Positions 1 to 5,423 of a stretch of DNA of 5,423 nucleotides are shown here, piece by piece. Origin of the DNA: Candidatus Aminicenantota bacterium (GTDB taxonomy: Bacteria > Acidobacteriota > Aminicenantia > Aminicenantales > Aminicenantaceae); contig SOIA01000109.1 in the NCBI GenBank assembly GCA_004378665.1, positions 1-5,423 of the forward strand, written 5' to 3'. Position numbers and translations under genes: made by a program. Numbering within the stretch: the stretch's first letter is position 1; each line of letters begins with the position of its first letter. The notes under the pieces are model-generated. The model made no database searches and was not told the DNA's origin. It worked only from the letters and a program-made list of their open reading frames with translations.

Positions 1-921
1 CTGGATGAGTACGTCTTCGGAACCACACGGCGCATTTCCCGGGAAGCACCCGTCCTGATCCTCAGTTACAGAAAAAGTGAGTATTCCCTCGGAGGAGCCG
101 GAAATTCAATCCTGAACCTCATGGCTCTCGGGGCAGAGCCTCATCCGATCGGGCTGATAGGCACAGACAATGACGGGAAAAGAATCCTCAAAATCCTCAA
201 GCAGAAGAACATATCCACGGAATGTGTAATCGCGGACAGGAAATGCGAAACACCGACCAAGACCCGAATCCTGGCGGGTGAAGAAACCGCAAGAAAACAG
301 CAGATTCTCAGGATTGACAGGGAGGGAAGTGTCCCTGAGAGCACCGAGTCAAAACAAAAAATCCATACATTTCTTTCCAGTTCACTCAGCAAGATCGATG
401 GCCTTCTGATCTCAGATTATAATAATCACACGGTCACAAAGGATATATTTGACCGAATCATTTCTCAGTATAAGAAAAAGAAAATCCCAGTTACTCTGGA
501 TTCCCGGTTCCGGCTTCTGGGTTTTAAAGGGATCGATGTCTCCACTCCCAACGAACCCGAAGTCGAGGGGGCCCTGCATATCCGGATCGATGATGACACC
601 CAGGTGCTGAATAAAGCGGGGAAAGAACTTCTGGAGAGGACAGAGGCAAAGGCCATCCTCATCACCAGGGGATCCAAAGGAATGGTTCTCTTCGAGAAAG
701 GAAAACCTTCCCACTCCATCCCGATTCACGGCACAACAGATATCGTCGATGTGACAGGCGCCGGCGATACTGTGATCAGTGTTTTCACTCTTGCTCTGAT
801 ATGCGGGGCGACTTTCATACAGGCTTCTCAACTCGCGAATTACGCAGGCAGCGTCGTCGTCATGAAAAAAGGGACAGCCGCATTGAGCGCTGAAGAGCTT
901 AAAGAAGCCGTCGTTTCTTAA
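1..921 (+). CDS. rfaE1: D-glycero-beta-D-manno-heptose-7-phosphate kinase (HldE kinase-domain homologue), 5' end missing
   Basis: This is a PfkB/ribokinase-family sugar kinase expected to phosphorylate D-glycero-D-manno-heptose 7-phosphate at C1, a cytosolic step in ADP-heptose synthesis for the LPS core. The frame is open from base 1 and gives 306 residues. The ATG at 121 is internal, because the 40 codons before it encode family sequence (LDEYVFGTTRRISREAP, then GGAGN at residues 31-35). By comparison with the E. coli HldE kinase domain, about 20 N-terminal residues lie outside the window. The second PfkB signature, DVTGAGDT, is at residues 250-257; the Asp of GAGD (256) is the expected catalytic base. 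LISDY near residue 138 and TPNEPEVE near 182 also fit. The usual DPKG is replaced by DSRF, so contacts at that point differ from E. coli. The protein ends where the linker to the adenylyltransferase domain would begin, so this is the split form of HldE. The substrate assignment rests on the motifs and the next gene. Confidence 0.92.
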   Translation: MDEYVFGTTRRISREAPVLILSYRKSEYSLGGAGNSILNLMALGAEPHPIGLIGTDNDGKRILKILKQKNISTECVIADRKCETPTKTRILAGEETARKQQILRIDREGSVPESTESKQKIHTFLSSSLSKIDGLLISDYNNHTVTKDIFDRIISQYKKKKIPVTLDSRFRLLGFKGIDVSTPNEPEVEGALHIRIDDDTQVLNKAGKELLERTEAKAILITRGSKGMVLFEKGKPSHSIPIHGTTDIVDVTGAGDTVISVFTLALICGATFIQASQLANYAGSVVVMKKGTAALSAEELKEAVVS

Positions 922-922
922 A

Positions 923-1408
923 TTGAAAAAATTACATTCCCTCGAACAGCTTGCCTCAATCATTCAGGAACACAAACACAAAGGGGAAAAAGTCGTGCTT
1001 GCTAACGGCTGCTTCGACCTGATTCATGTCGGTCATATCCGATACCTCAGAGAATCCAAAGAAAAGGGCAACATCCTGGTTGTGGCCCTGAACAGCGACT
1101 CCTCGGTCCGCAAGCTAAAAGGAAAAGGAAGGCCGATTCTCCAGGAACAGGAACGGGTAGAGATCATCTCCTCTTTTGAGTTTGTCGATTACGTCACTTT
1201 TTTCGATGAACTCAACGTGGAGAAAGTGCTTCTCACGCTCAAGCCAGATACTCATGCAAAGGGTTCAGACTACACAAAAGACACTGTCCCGGAAAGAGAA
1301 ACTGTCAAGGAATACGGAGGAGCTATTGCCATCACAGGAGGGCCAAAAGTCAAATCGACTTCTCAGCTCATCAAGGAAATCGCATCGAAAATAAAAGAAG
1401 CAGAATAA
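923..1408 (+). CDS. rfaE2: D-glycero-beta-D-manno-heptose 1-phosphate adenylyltransferase (HldE C-terminal-domain homologue)
   Basis: This cytosolic enzyme is expected to transfer AMP from ATP to heptose 1-phosphate, giving ADP-D-glycero-D-manno-heptose, the step after the upstream kinase. The 161 residues form a complete cytidylyltransferase-like domain. NGCFDLIHVGH (28-38) contains the HxGH nucleotide-binding signature at 35-38. NSDSSVRKLKGKGRPI lies at 57-72, KGSDYTKDTVPE at 113-124 and STS at 145-147, all at positions typical of the RfaE domain II family; the length matches stand-alone members. The start is TTG, one base after the kinase stop codon and in a different frame. No convincing Shine-Dalgarno lies at normal spacing (AAGAAG is about 15 nt upstream) and no other usable start precedes the NGCFD motif. 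Translation therefore probably depends on reinitiation by ribosomes that have finished the kinase. The frame change and the clean domain boundary argue for a true two-gene arrangement rather than a sequencing error in a fused gene. Confidence 0.93.
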   Translation: MKKLHSLEQLASIIQEHKHKGEKVVLANGCFDLIHVGHIRYLRESKEKGNILVVALNSDSSVRKLKGKGRPILQEQERVEIISSFEFVDYVTFFDELNVEKVLLTLKPDTHAKGSDYTKDTVPERETVKEYGGAIAITGGPKVKSTSQLIKEIASKIKEAE

Positions 1409-1413
1409 GCTTT

Positions 1414-1418
1414 GGGAA
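1414..1418 (+). promoter_or_regulatory. Weak ribosome binding site choosing the ATG at 1426
   Basis: GGGAA lies 7 nt before the ATG at 1426 but only 1 nt before an in-frame TTG at 1420. The spacing favours ATG, which also places the family's N-terminal beta strand (YLIIRLSSLGD) directly after the start. The match to Shine-Dalgarno is modest. Confidence 0.4.
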
Positions 1419-1425
1419 TTTGAAC

Positions 1426-2454
1426 ATGGACAACTACTTGATCATCCGGCTCAGCTCTCTTGGAGACATCATCCATACACTCCCGGCCTTCTCTGCTCTG
1501 AGGAAAAAATATCCGAAGGGGAAAATCTCCTGGGTCGTGGAAGACAAGGGAAAAGAGATCCTGGATCTCGTCCCGGGCATCGATAAGATTATCGTAACCC
1601 GCACTGAAGGATGGCGAATCGGCACCAGGAAGTTCTGGAAAGATATTTCGCTGCTCAAAAAAGACATAAAAAATAAGGATCAGGTCGCCCTGGATTTCCA
1701 GGGATTGATCAAATCCGGGTTCATCGTATTCCTTTCCGGAGGAAAGAAAAAAATCGGATTTCACCGGAAAAATCTGAGGGAGTCCCTGGCCAGGTTGTTT
1801 TACACAGACCGGTTGGGGGAGGTCCCGGAGACCATCCATGTCATCGATAAAAACCTGAGGCTTTTGACGCTGTTAGGTATACAGGAAACACATTACGAAT
1901 TTCCCCTCGCACTTCCAGAAGAGCTCGTTCGATCAGTCAAAGACAAACTCCTGGCAACAGGGTACGAAGAAAATAAAAAACTGGTTGTGTTGAACGTCGG
2001 TGCTGCCTGGAAAACAAAGAGGTGGTTTCCCGAGAACTGGATCGAGTTGATCACGATGGTGAAACAAGACGACCTTTTTTTACTCATTCTCTGGGGAAAT
2101 GAAAAGGAAAAAGCACTGGCTGAAGAAATCCATGAAAAAACTGGTATTCCTGTGGCTCCGGATTTCTCACTGAAAGAAGTCCTGGCGCTGGTTAAAGAAT
2201 CCTCCCTCCTGGTCAGCGGGGATACATTCGCGCTTCAGGTAGCGTGTGCATTTTCCCGCCCTGTTGTCGGCATATTCGGGCCCACAAATCCGAAGAGAAA
2301 CGGACCTTTCCGGCCCCAGGACAAGGTGGCTTTCCACGAGATAGAGTGCAGCTACTGCTACAAGAGGAGCTGCTCGAGCCTGGAATGTCTGAAGAAAATA
2401 ACTCCAAAGGAAGTCGCGGACTTGAGCATCCAATTGTTAGAGGAAAATGCCTGA
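1426..2454 (+). CDS. Glycosyltransferase family 9, ADP-heptose:LPS heptosyltransferase (WaaC-like)
   Basis: This enzyme is expected to transfer heptose from ADP-heptose to the Kdo region of the LPS inner core at the cytoplasmic face of the inner membrane. It has 342 residues from the ATG. The N-terminal half follows heptosyltransferase I closely: LSSLGDIIHTLPAF (9-22) has the Asp (14) matching the proposed catalytic Asp of WaaC. SWVVED (near 35), a DFQGLIKSG segment (near 90, compare DAQGLVKSA in WaaC) and ESLARLFY (near 119) also match. The C-terminal half has NVGAAWKTKRWFPENW, with a Lys (198) in the region of the functionally important WaaC lysine, and IFGPTNPKRNGPF near 283-295. The donor-site motif, usually DTG-x-x-H, reads DTFALQ at 266-271, so the Gly and His are replaced. 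A Cys cluster at 308, 311, 316 and 321 is common in family 9. The operon partners make the donor, which supports heptosyltransferase; transferase I rather than II is inferred from the N-terminal half. Confidence 0.88.
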   Translation: MDNYLIIRLSSLGDIIHTLPAFSALRKKYPKGKISWVVEDKGKEILDLVPGIDKIIVTRTEGWRIGTRKFWKDISLLKKDIKNKDQVALDFQGLIKSGFIVFLSGGKKKIGFHRKNLRESLARLFYTDRLGEVPETIHVIDKNLRLLTLLGIQETHYEFPLALPEELVRSVKDKLLATGYEENKKLVVLNVGAAWKTKRWFPENWIELITMVKQDDLFLLILWGNEKEKALAEEIHEKTGIPVAPDFSLKEVLALVKESSLLVSGDTFALQVACAFSRPVVGIFGPTNPKRNGPFRPQDKVAFHEIECSYCYKRSCSSLECLKKITPKEVADLSIQLLEENA

Positions 2455-2998
2455 AGTTGGGCTGAAAAAAATTCTCTACAGGTGGAGGGTCAGAGCCGGC
2501 CTCATAGGCGCTGTACTGGTCATTATACTCGCCAAGCCTGATCTCTCGTCTCTTATCATAGGACTCGCCGTAAGCCTTTCCGGCCTCTTACTCAGAACAT
2601 GGGCCTCGGGGCATTTAAAGAAAGACAAAGAACTGACGGTCTCAGGCCCTTATAGATACAGCAGAAATCCTCTGTACCTGGGCAATTTGATCATCGGACT
2701 CGGAATCATCATCGCATCTCGATCCCTGTGGGTTCTTGGTATTTTCGTGGTTTATTTCCTTCTCTTTTACCCTTTGATAATCCAGGTCGAAGCAGAAAAG
2801 ATGAAGAGGCTGTTCCCGCGGGAATATGAAGGATACGCGAACCAAACATCTGTTCTTTTCCCTGCCAGAAAGCCCTTCTCTGCCCCGAAAAAGAACAGGT
2901 TCAGCTGGATGCTTTACCGGAAAAACAAAGAATGGAGGGCCTTCATCGGTACCATTCTCCTCTGGCTGATTTTATCGGGAAAAATCATCCTGTTCTAA
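2447..2998 (+). CDS. ICMT/PEMT-type integral membrane methyltransferase of unknown substrate
   Basis: This small inner-membrane protein of 183 residues belongs to the isoprenylcysteine carboxyl methyltransferase / phospholipid methyltransferase superfamily, which uses S-adenosylmethionine. The hallmark GPYRYSRNPLYLGN is at 67-80, and the second conserved block, EAEKMKRLFPREYEGY, is at 115-130, with the two Glu at 115 and 117. Hydrophobic segments lie near 17-29, 33-50, 79-91, 93-113 and 165-183. A basic linker and the last membrane segment (about 141-183) extend past the usual catalytic core. The ATG overlaps the preceding stop by 8 nt; AGAGG at 2439-2443 lies only 3 nt before it, so translational coupling is likely. 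A bacterium would not be expected to have prenylated-protein substrates here. In this operon the target could be a lipid, a glycolipid or an LPS precursor, but the sequence does not decide this. Family assignment is firm; substrate is unknown. Confidence 0.85.
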   Translation: MPEVGLKKILYRWRVRAGLIGAVLVIILAKPDLSSLIIGLAVSLSGLLLRTWASGHLKKDKELTVSGPYRYSRNPLYLGNLIIGLGIIIASRSLWVLGIFVVYFLLFYPLIIQVEAEKMKRLFPREYEGYANQTSVLFPARKPFSAPKKNRFSWMLYRKNKEWRAFIGTILLWLILSGKIILF

Positions 2999-3024
2999 CT
3001 TTCCATTAAAAAAGGGCCTGTTGT

Positions 3025-3063
3025 GTATTCTTAGTAATTAGGAAACGCTTTTGTTAAGAATAC
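3025..3063. repeat. Inverted repeat / possible hairpin between the convergent operons
   Basis: GTATTCTTA (3025-3033) and TAAGAATAC (3055-3063) are perfect 9-bp inverted copies. In a + strand transcript two G-U pairs and two A-U pairs extend the stem to 13 bp (3025-3037 with 3051-3063) around a 13-nt loop. Read on the - strand the wobble pairs become mismatches, but a run of six T follows 11 nt beyond the stem (AAAAAA at 3008-3013 on the + strand). The spacing is too long for a canonical intrinsic terminator. It might still end or protect the 3' end of either transcript. Confidence 0.5.
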
Positions 3064-3078
3064 TGAAGACAAAAGTGT
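3045..3078 (+). repeat. Second inverted repeat overlapping the first
   Basis: ACGCTTTTGT (3045-3054) pairs with ACAAAAGTGT (3069-3078): ten pairs with one G-U in + strand RNA and a 14-nt loop. Its left arm shares 3051-3054 with the right arm of the neighbouring inverted repeat, so the two full stems cannot form together. No T-run follows it. Its function is unknown and chance pairing is possible. Confidence 0.35.
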
Positions 3079-3103
3079 AATTGCAAGCGCAGCGTGGCAA
3101 TCT
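3077..3103. repeat. Degenerate copy resembling the ATTGC...GCAAT intergenic palindrome family
   Basis: The segment reads GTAATTGC, then AAGCGCAGCG, then TGGCAATCT. ATTGC (3080-3084) and GCAAT (3097-3101) are inverted ends around a GC-rich core, whereas the flanking DNA is AT-rich. From memory, many bacterial genomes carry short repeats of the form GTCATTGCGAG...GCAATC; this looks like a diverged copy. Only one copy is in the window, so repeat status is inferred from resemblance. Confidence 0.45.
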
Positions 3104-3121
3104 TAATATGGTCATTGGAAA

Positions 3122-3204
3122 TTGTGATTTTCTTGTAATTTGATGTTTATAGTTTGGTGTTTGGTTTTTGTGATTTATTTGTTATTTGGTACTTGTGATT
3201 TATT
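3122..3204. repeat. C-poor low-complexity repeat with TTGTGATTT units
   Basis: TTGTGATTT occurs at 3122-3130, 3168-3176 and 3193-3201. The last two copies extend to TTGTGATTTATT and are 25 nt apart. Related words (TTTGGTG, TTTGGTT, TTATTTGGT, TTGTAATTTG) fill the spaces. By hand count, positions 3121-3204 contain only 2 C but 18 G on the + strand. It runs almost to the response-regulator stop codon. Similar T/G-rich intergenic tracts are familiar from several environmental lineages, but this is from memory. No protein is supported here. Confidence 0.6.
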
Positions 3205-3207
3205 AGC

Positions 3208-3852
3208 TCATTTTTCTATCCCTACTTTATCTGCCATCCGGACTAGATGGGCGAGGGATTTGGCATGCATCTTTTGCATGACGCGTGCTCGGTGCACCTT
3301 GACTGTTTTTTCGCTAACCTTGAGGGTATAGGCAACTTGCTTATTCAACATGCCAGTAACAATAAGAGCAAATACTTCGCGTTCACGAGAAGTCAAAGAA
3401 TCAACACACTTTTGAATTTCTGAAATTTCGGACTGTTCCTGTTTTGTTGATTTGTCTTGTTCAATAGCTTTATGGATTGCATCCAGCAGGTCCTGGTCGT
3501 CAAAGGGTTTGGTTAGAAAATCGACCGCCCCCTTCTTCATTGCTCGTACACTCATTGGAATGTCACCATGTCCAGTTATGAAGATAATGGGAATGGTGTA
3601 GTTTGCTACGGTCAATTCTTCTTGCAGGTCAAGTCCGCTTATTCCAGGCATTCTGATGTCGAGAACAAGACAACAAGGTCTATCAGGTCGATCAAAGCGC
3701 AGGAATTCCTGTGCCGAGGTGAATATTTCTACATGAAAATCCATAGATGTGATTAACCTCTCCAGACTCTTACGCACTGAGGCATCGTCATCAACGACGT
3801 AAATAATTGGAGTTAGTTCACTTCCAACTTCCCTACGGGAATTACAAACCAA
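3208..3852 (-). CDS. FixJ-type response regulator: receiver plus LuxR-family helix-turn-helix
   Basis: This is a cytoplasmic transcription regulator of 214 residues, expected to be phosphorylated by the kinase encoded just upstream. The receiver domain (about 15-130) has the acidic cluster DDD at 21-23, the phosphoacceptor Asp65 in LDIRMPG, Thr93 in ITGHGD and Lys115 in LTKPF; FITGHGDIPMSVRAMKKGA is typical of the FixJ branch. After a short charged linker (131-150), a LuxR/NarL-type DNA-binding domain (about 152-212) begins SLTSREREV and includes VSEKTVKVHRARVMQKM, the recognition helix. Nothing key is missing and the length is normal for FixJ relatives. The start is TTG, chosen because an in-frame stop lies just upstream, an AGGAG site sits 7 nt before it, and no later ATG, GTG or TTG precedes the receiver core. 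The first 40 nt overlap the end of the kinase gene. Target genes cannot be told from this window. Confidence 0.93.
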   Translation of the reverse strand: MVCNSRREVGSELTPIIYVVDDDASVRKSLERLITSMDFHVEIFTSAQEFLRFDRPDRPCCLVLDIRMPGISGLDLQEELTVANYTIPIIFITGHGDIPMSVRAMKKGAVDFLTKPFDDQDLLDAIHKAIEQDKSTKQEQSEISEIQKCVDSLTSREREVFALIVTGMLNKQVAYTLKVSEKTVKVHRARVMQKMHAKSLAHLVRMADKVGIEK

Positions 3853-5423
3853 AACGTTGCTCCTTTATCAGAGTTATTCTCAGCCTGCAAAAGCCCTTTA
3901 TGAACTTCAATAATTGACCGGCTGATCCAAAGTCCCATACCCATTCCCTTGGATTTGGTCGTATAAAATGAGTCAAACATATGTTCAATCGTATCCACGT
4001 TAAATCCTGTACCCAAATCTTGCACTGCAACCTTCACATTTTGCTCATCCTGCTTTTCAGTCCGTATTATCAGTTTACGCAGCGCGGGTTCAGTATCTGC
4101 CATGGCTTCGGCACCATTCATGATTAGATTGAGAATAACCTGTTGTAACTGAACACGGTCGCCCAAAATAAGTGGGATATCTGCAACTAACTCGGTTGCA
4201 ATTGCCACATTTTTTCTTTCCATATCGCTCTGTACAAAGAAAATGATTTCTTCAACAGCTTCATTGATATCCAGAGGGCGGAAATTAACGACGTCTTTTT
4301 TCAATAATGCCCGGAGCTTTGTAATCACCTCAACTGCTCGTTTGTTGTCCTTCACAATATCTGACAGGATTTCGCTCAGCTCATCAAGATTCGGCGCGTT
4401 GCCATCAAGAAATCGCTGAGCTACCTGCGCATTGCTGAGGATAGCAGTCAGGGGCTGATTGATTTCATGCGCCAGTGACGCAACAAGTTCTCCCATGGTA
4501 GTAACCCGTGATACATGGACCAACTCCTCGCGCAGTTCTTGAATGTTTGCCTCAAGTTTCTTTTGCTTGGTGATATCTTCCACGGTTCCTTCATAATAGA
4601 TAATCTCACCATTCTTATCTCGAATCGCTTTTGCGTTTTCCACCACGTGCCGCGCACTTCCATCCTTTCTAATCCATTTACTCTCCAGTCCTATAATCTC
4701 ACCATCCTGCTTAAGTATCTCCTTAAACGAGCTTCTCTCATAAGACATGAATTTTTCTTTTTCCAGATTGTGTTTGGTAAGTTCTTCAAACGAGGAATAG
4801 CCGAGCATTTTGACCAGAGTTGGATTAGCCGCTACAATTTTTCCGTCAGGCGTTGATTTATAAATACCGATAATGGCGTTTTCAAATAGCTCCCTGTATT
4901 GCTTTTCGCTTTCCAGTAAAGCTTTTTCAATCCACCTGCGTTCGGTGATTTCTTGTTTTAGTTGTTCATTTGCCGCTGTCAGCTCTGCAGTACGTTCCTT
5001 TATTATTTCCTCGAGGCGGTCACGGTATTCTTGAAGTTCTTTTTCCGCCAGCTTTCGCTTGGTGATGTCGATAACGATGCCCTGGTAGTGTGTGATCTGT
5101 CCGTCGGAATCCCGCTCGATCACAGTCCGATCGTCTACCCAGCACACCTTACCATCCTTGGTGATGATTCGATACTCCTGTCGGAAACTGTTGACGCCGC
5201 TCGCAGAGTGCTCCTGCACCTCGTGGGCAACACGTTTCAAGTCACCGGGGTGCACGAGGGAGGCGTAGGAAACCTCTCCGGAAAGCAGCTCCTCAGGCGT
5301 GTAGCCAAACTGGATCACGTTCTCTGAGACTAGTTCAACCGGCCATCCCTCAGCCGCTTTCCAGCGGAAGAGCACCACCGGGCTATTCTCAACGACCAAG
5401 TTGGCCTGCCGCAGCGCCTCCTC
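3813..5423 (-). CDS. PAS-domain sensor histidine kinase (FixL/DctB-like catalytic core), 5' end missing
   Basis: This is the sensor of a two-component system, autophosphorylating on His and passing phosphate to the adjacent FixJ-type regulator. The frame stays open to the right edge, giving 536 visible residues; the TTG at 5399 is internal, since EEALRQAN precedes it in frame and continues the PAS-domain helix. Domains in visible numbering: PAS1 with PAC motif about 10-122 (NSPVVLFRW to DITKRK); a coiled-coil linker about 123-173 (RLEEIIKERTAELTAANEQL); PAS2 with PAC about 175-288 (QYRELFENAIIGIY to DITKQK); the dimerisation domain about 305-373 with phosphoacceptor His319 in SLAHEINQPLTAI; and the ATPase domain about 415-528. 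ATPase motifs are the N box with N432 and N436 (NLIMNGAEAM), DLGTG at 469-473, FYTTK, and GMGMGLW at 493-499. No membrane segment is visible; one could lie in the missing N-terminus. No residue identifies a haem or flavin, so the signal is unknown. Base composition shifts sharply near the end of PAS1. Confidence 0.93.
   Translation of the reverse strand, partial: EEALRQANLVVENSPVVLFRWKAAEGWPVELVSENVIQFGYTPEELLSGEVSYASLVHPGDLKRVAHEVQEHSASGVNSFRQEYRIITKDGKVCWVDDRTVIERDSDGQITHYQGIVIDITKRKLAEKELQEYRDRLEEIIKERTAELTAANEQLKQEITERRWIEKALLESEKQYRELFENAIIGIYKSTPDGKIVAANPTLVKMLGYSSFEELTKHNLEKEKFMSYERSSFKEILKQDGEIIGLESKWIRKDGSARHVVENAKAIRDKNGEIIYYEGTVEDITKQKKLEANIQELREELVHVSRVTTMGELVASLAHEINQPLTAILSNAQVAQRFLDGNAPNLDELSEILSDIVKDNKRAVEVITKLRALLKKDVVNFRPLDINEAVEEIIFFVQSDMERKNVAIATELVADIPLILGDRVQLQQVILNLIMNGAEAMADTEPALRKLIIRTEKQDEQNVKVAVQDLGTGFNVDTIEHMFDSFYTTKSKGMGMGLWISRSIIEVHKGLLQAENNSDKGATFWFVIPVGKLEVN
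3860..3864 (-). promoter_or_regulatory. Ribosome binding site for the response regulator, inside the kinase gene
   Basis: AGGAG on the - strand lies 7 nt before the TTG at 3852-3850, a near-ideal Shine-Dalgarno placement. It decides the non-ATG start and indicates that the regulator can be initiated independently as well as by coupling to the kinase. Confidence 0.75.

Noticed and set aside
412..963. 183-codon - strand frame opposite the heptose kinase
   Set aside because: It is antisense to the conserved DVTGAGDT region and runs into the next gene; no family resemblance or ribosome site.
2999..3030. Intrinsic terminator directly after the methyltransferase
   Set aside because: AAAAAAGGGCC is present, and CCTGTT occurs twice but as a direct repeat, so no stem is followed by a T-run in the + direction.
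2999..3207. CRISPR array or integron attC site in the repeat-rich gap
   Set aside because: Repeats are degenerate with irregular spacing and no unique spacers of constant length, and no attC core sites (GTTRRRY type) or cas or integrase genes are visible.
3140..3331. Short + strand reading frame across the intergenic tract into the regulator
   Set aside because: It begins in low-complexity repeat DNA, ends antisense to the regulator's DNA-binding domain, has no ribosome site and resembles no family; the overlapping - strand gene has full domain support.
4550..5080. Near-identical DNA at the two PAC ends (GCTTGGTGATRTC) as a possible recombination repeat
   Set aside because: The similarity follows from both PAC motifs encoding DITK-type sequence and is too short to show a duplication by itself.
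4962..5327. 121-codon + strand frame antisense to the kinase linker and PAS1
   Set aside because: The - strand frame encodes clear PAS and coiled-coil motifs throughout; the + strand frame has no recognisable motif and is a shadow.

Overview
The window holds two unrelated gene blocks that face each other. On the + strand, positions 1-2998 carry the 3' part of a tightly packed operon for lipopolysaccharide inner-core heptose. It contains a heptose-7-phosphate kinase (cut at the window start), a separate heptose-1-phosphate adenylyltransferase, a WaaC-like family 9 glycosyltransferase, and a small membrane methyltransferase of the isoprenylcysteine carboxyl methyltransferase (ICMT) type. Gaps are 1 nt and 17 nt, followed by an 8-nt overlap, so the four genes are probably co-transcribed and translationally coupled. 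The first two make an activated ADP-heptose precursor, the third probably transfers heptose to the lipid A-Kdo acceptor, and the role of the fourth is unknown.

On the - strand, positions 5423-3208 carry a two-component system. A multi-PAS histidine kinase, cut at the window's right edge, overlaps a FixJ-type response regulator by 40 nt. The regulator starts at a TTG codon inside the kinase gene and has a strong ribosome binding site. No target of the system is visible.

The 209 bp between the convergent blocks (2999-3207) holds no gene I can support. It contains a 9-bp perfect inverted repeat that extends to 13 bp with wobble pairs, an overlapping second inverted repeat, a short palindrome resembling the widespread ATTGC...GCAAT intergenic repeat, and a C-poor stretch with recurring TTGTGATTT words. 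I see no canonical intrinsic terminator for either block.

The organism is a Gram-negative (diderm) bacterium with heptose-containing LPS and middling GC. A heptose kinase and adenylyltransferase as separate adjacent genes, together with this type of intergenic repeat, would fit an environmental lineage such as Acidobacteriota/Aminicenantes, Desulfobacterota or a similar phylum. This placement is a guess. Base composition is uneven: the first PAS domain of the kinase is about 59% GC by hand count, while the second PAS region is about 40%, which suggests a mosaic gene.

Nothing here is clearly a new biological system. The most worthwhile points are the mosaic sensor kinase, the layered repeats between the operons, the altered donor-site motif in the glycosyltransferase, and the unexplained methyltransferase in the heptose operon.
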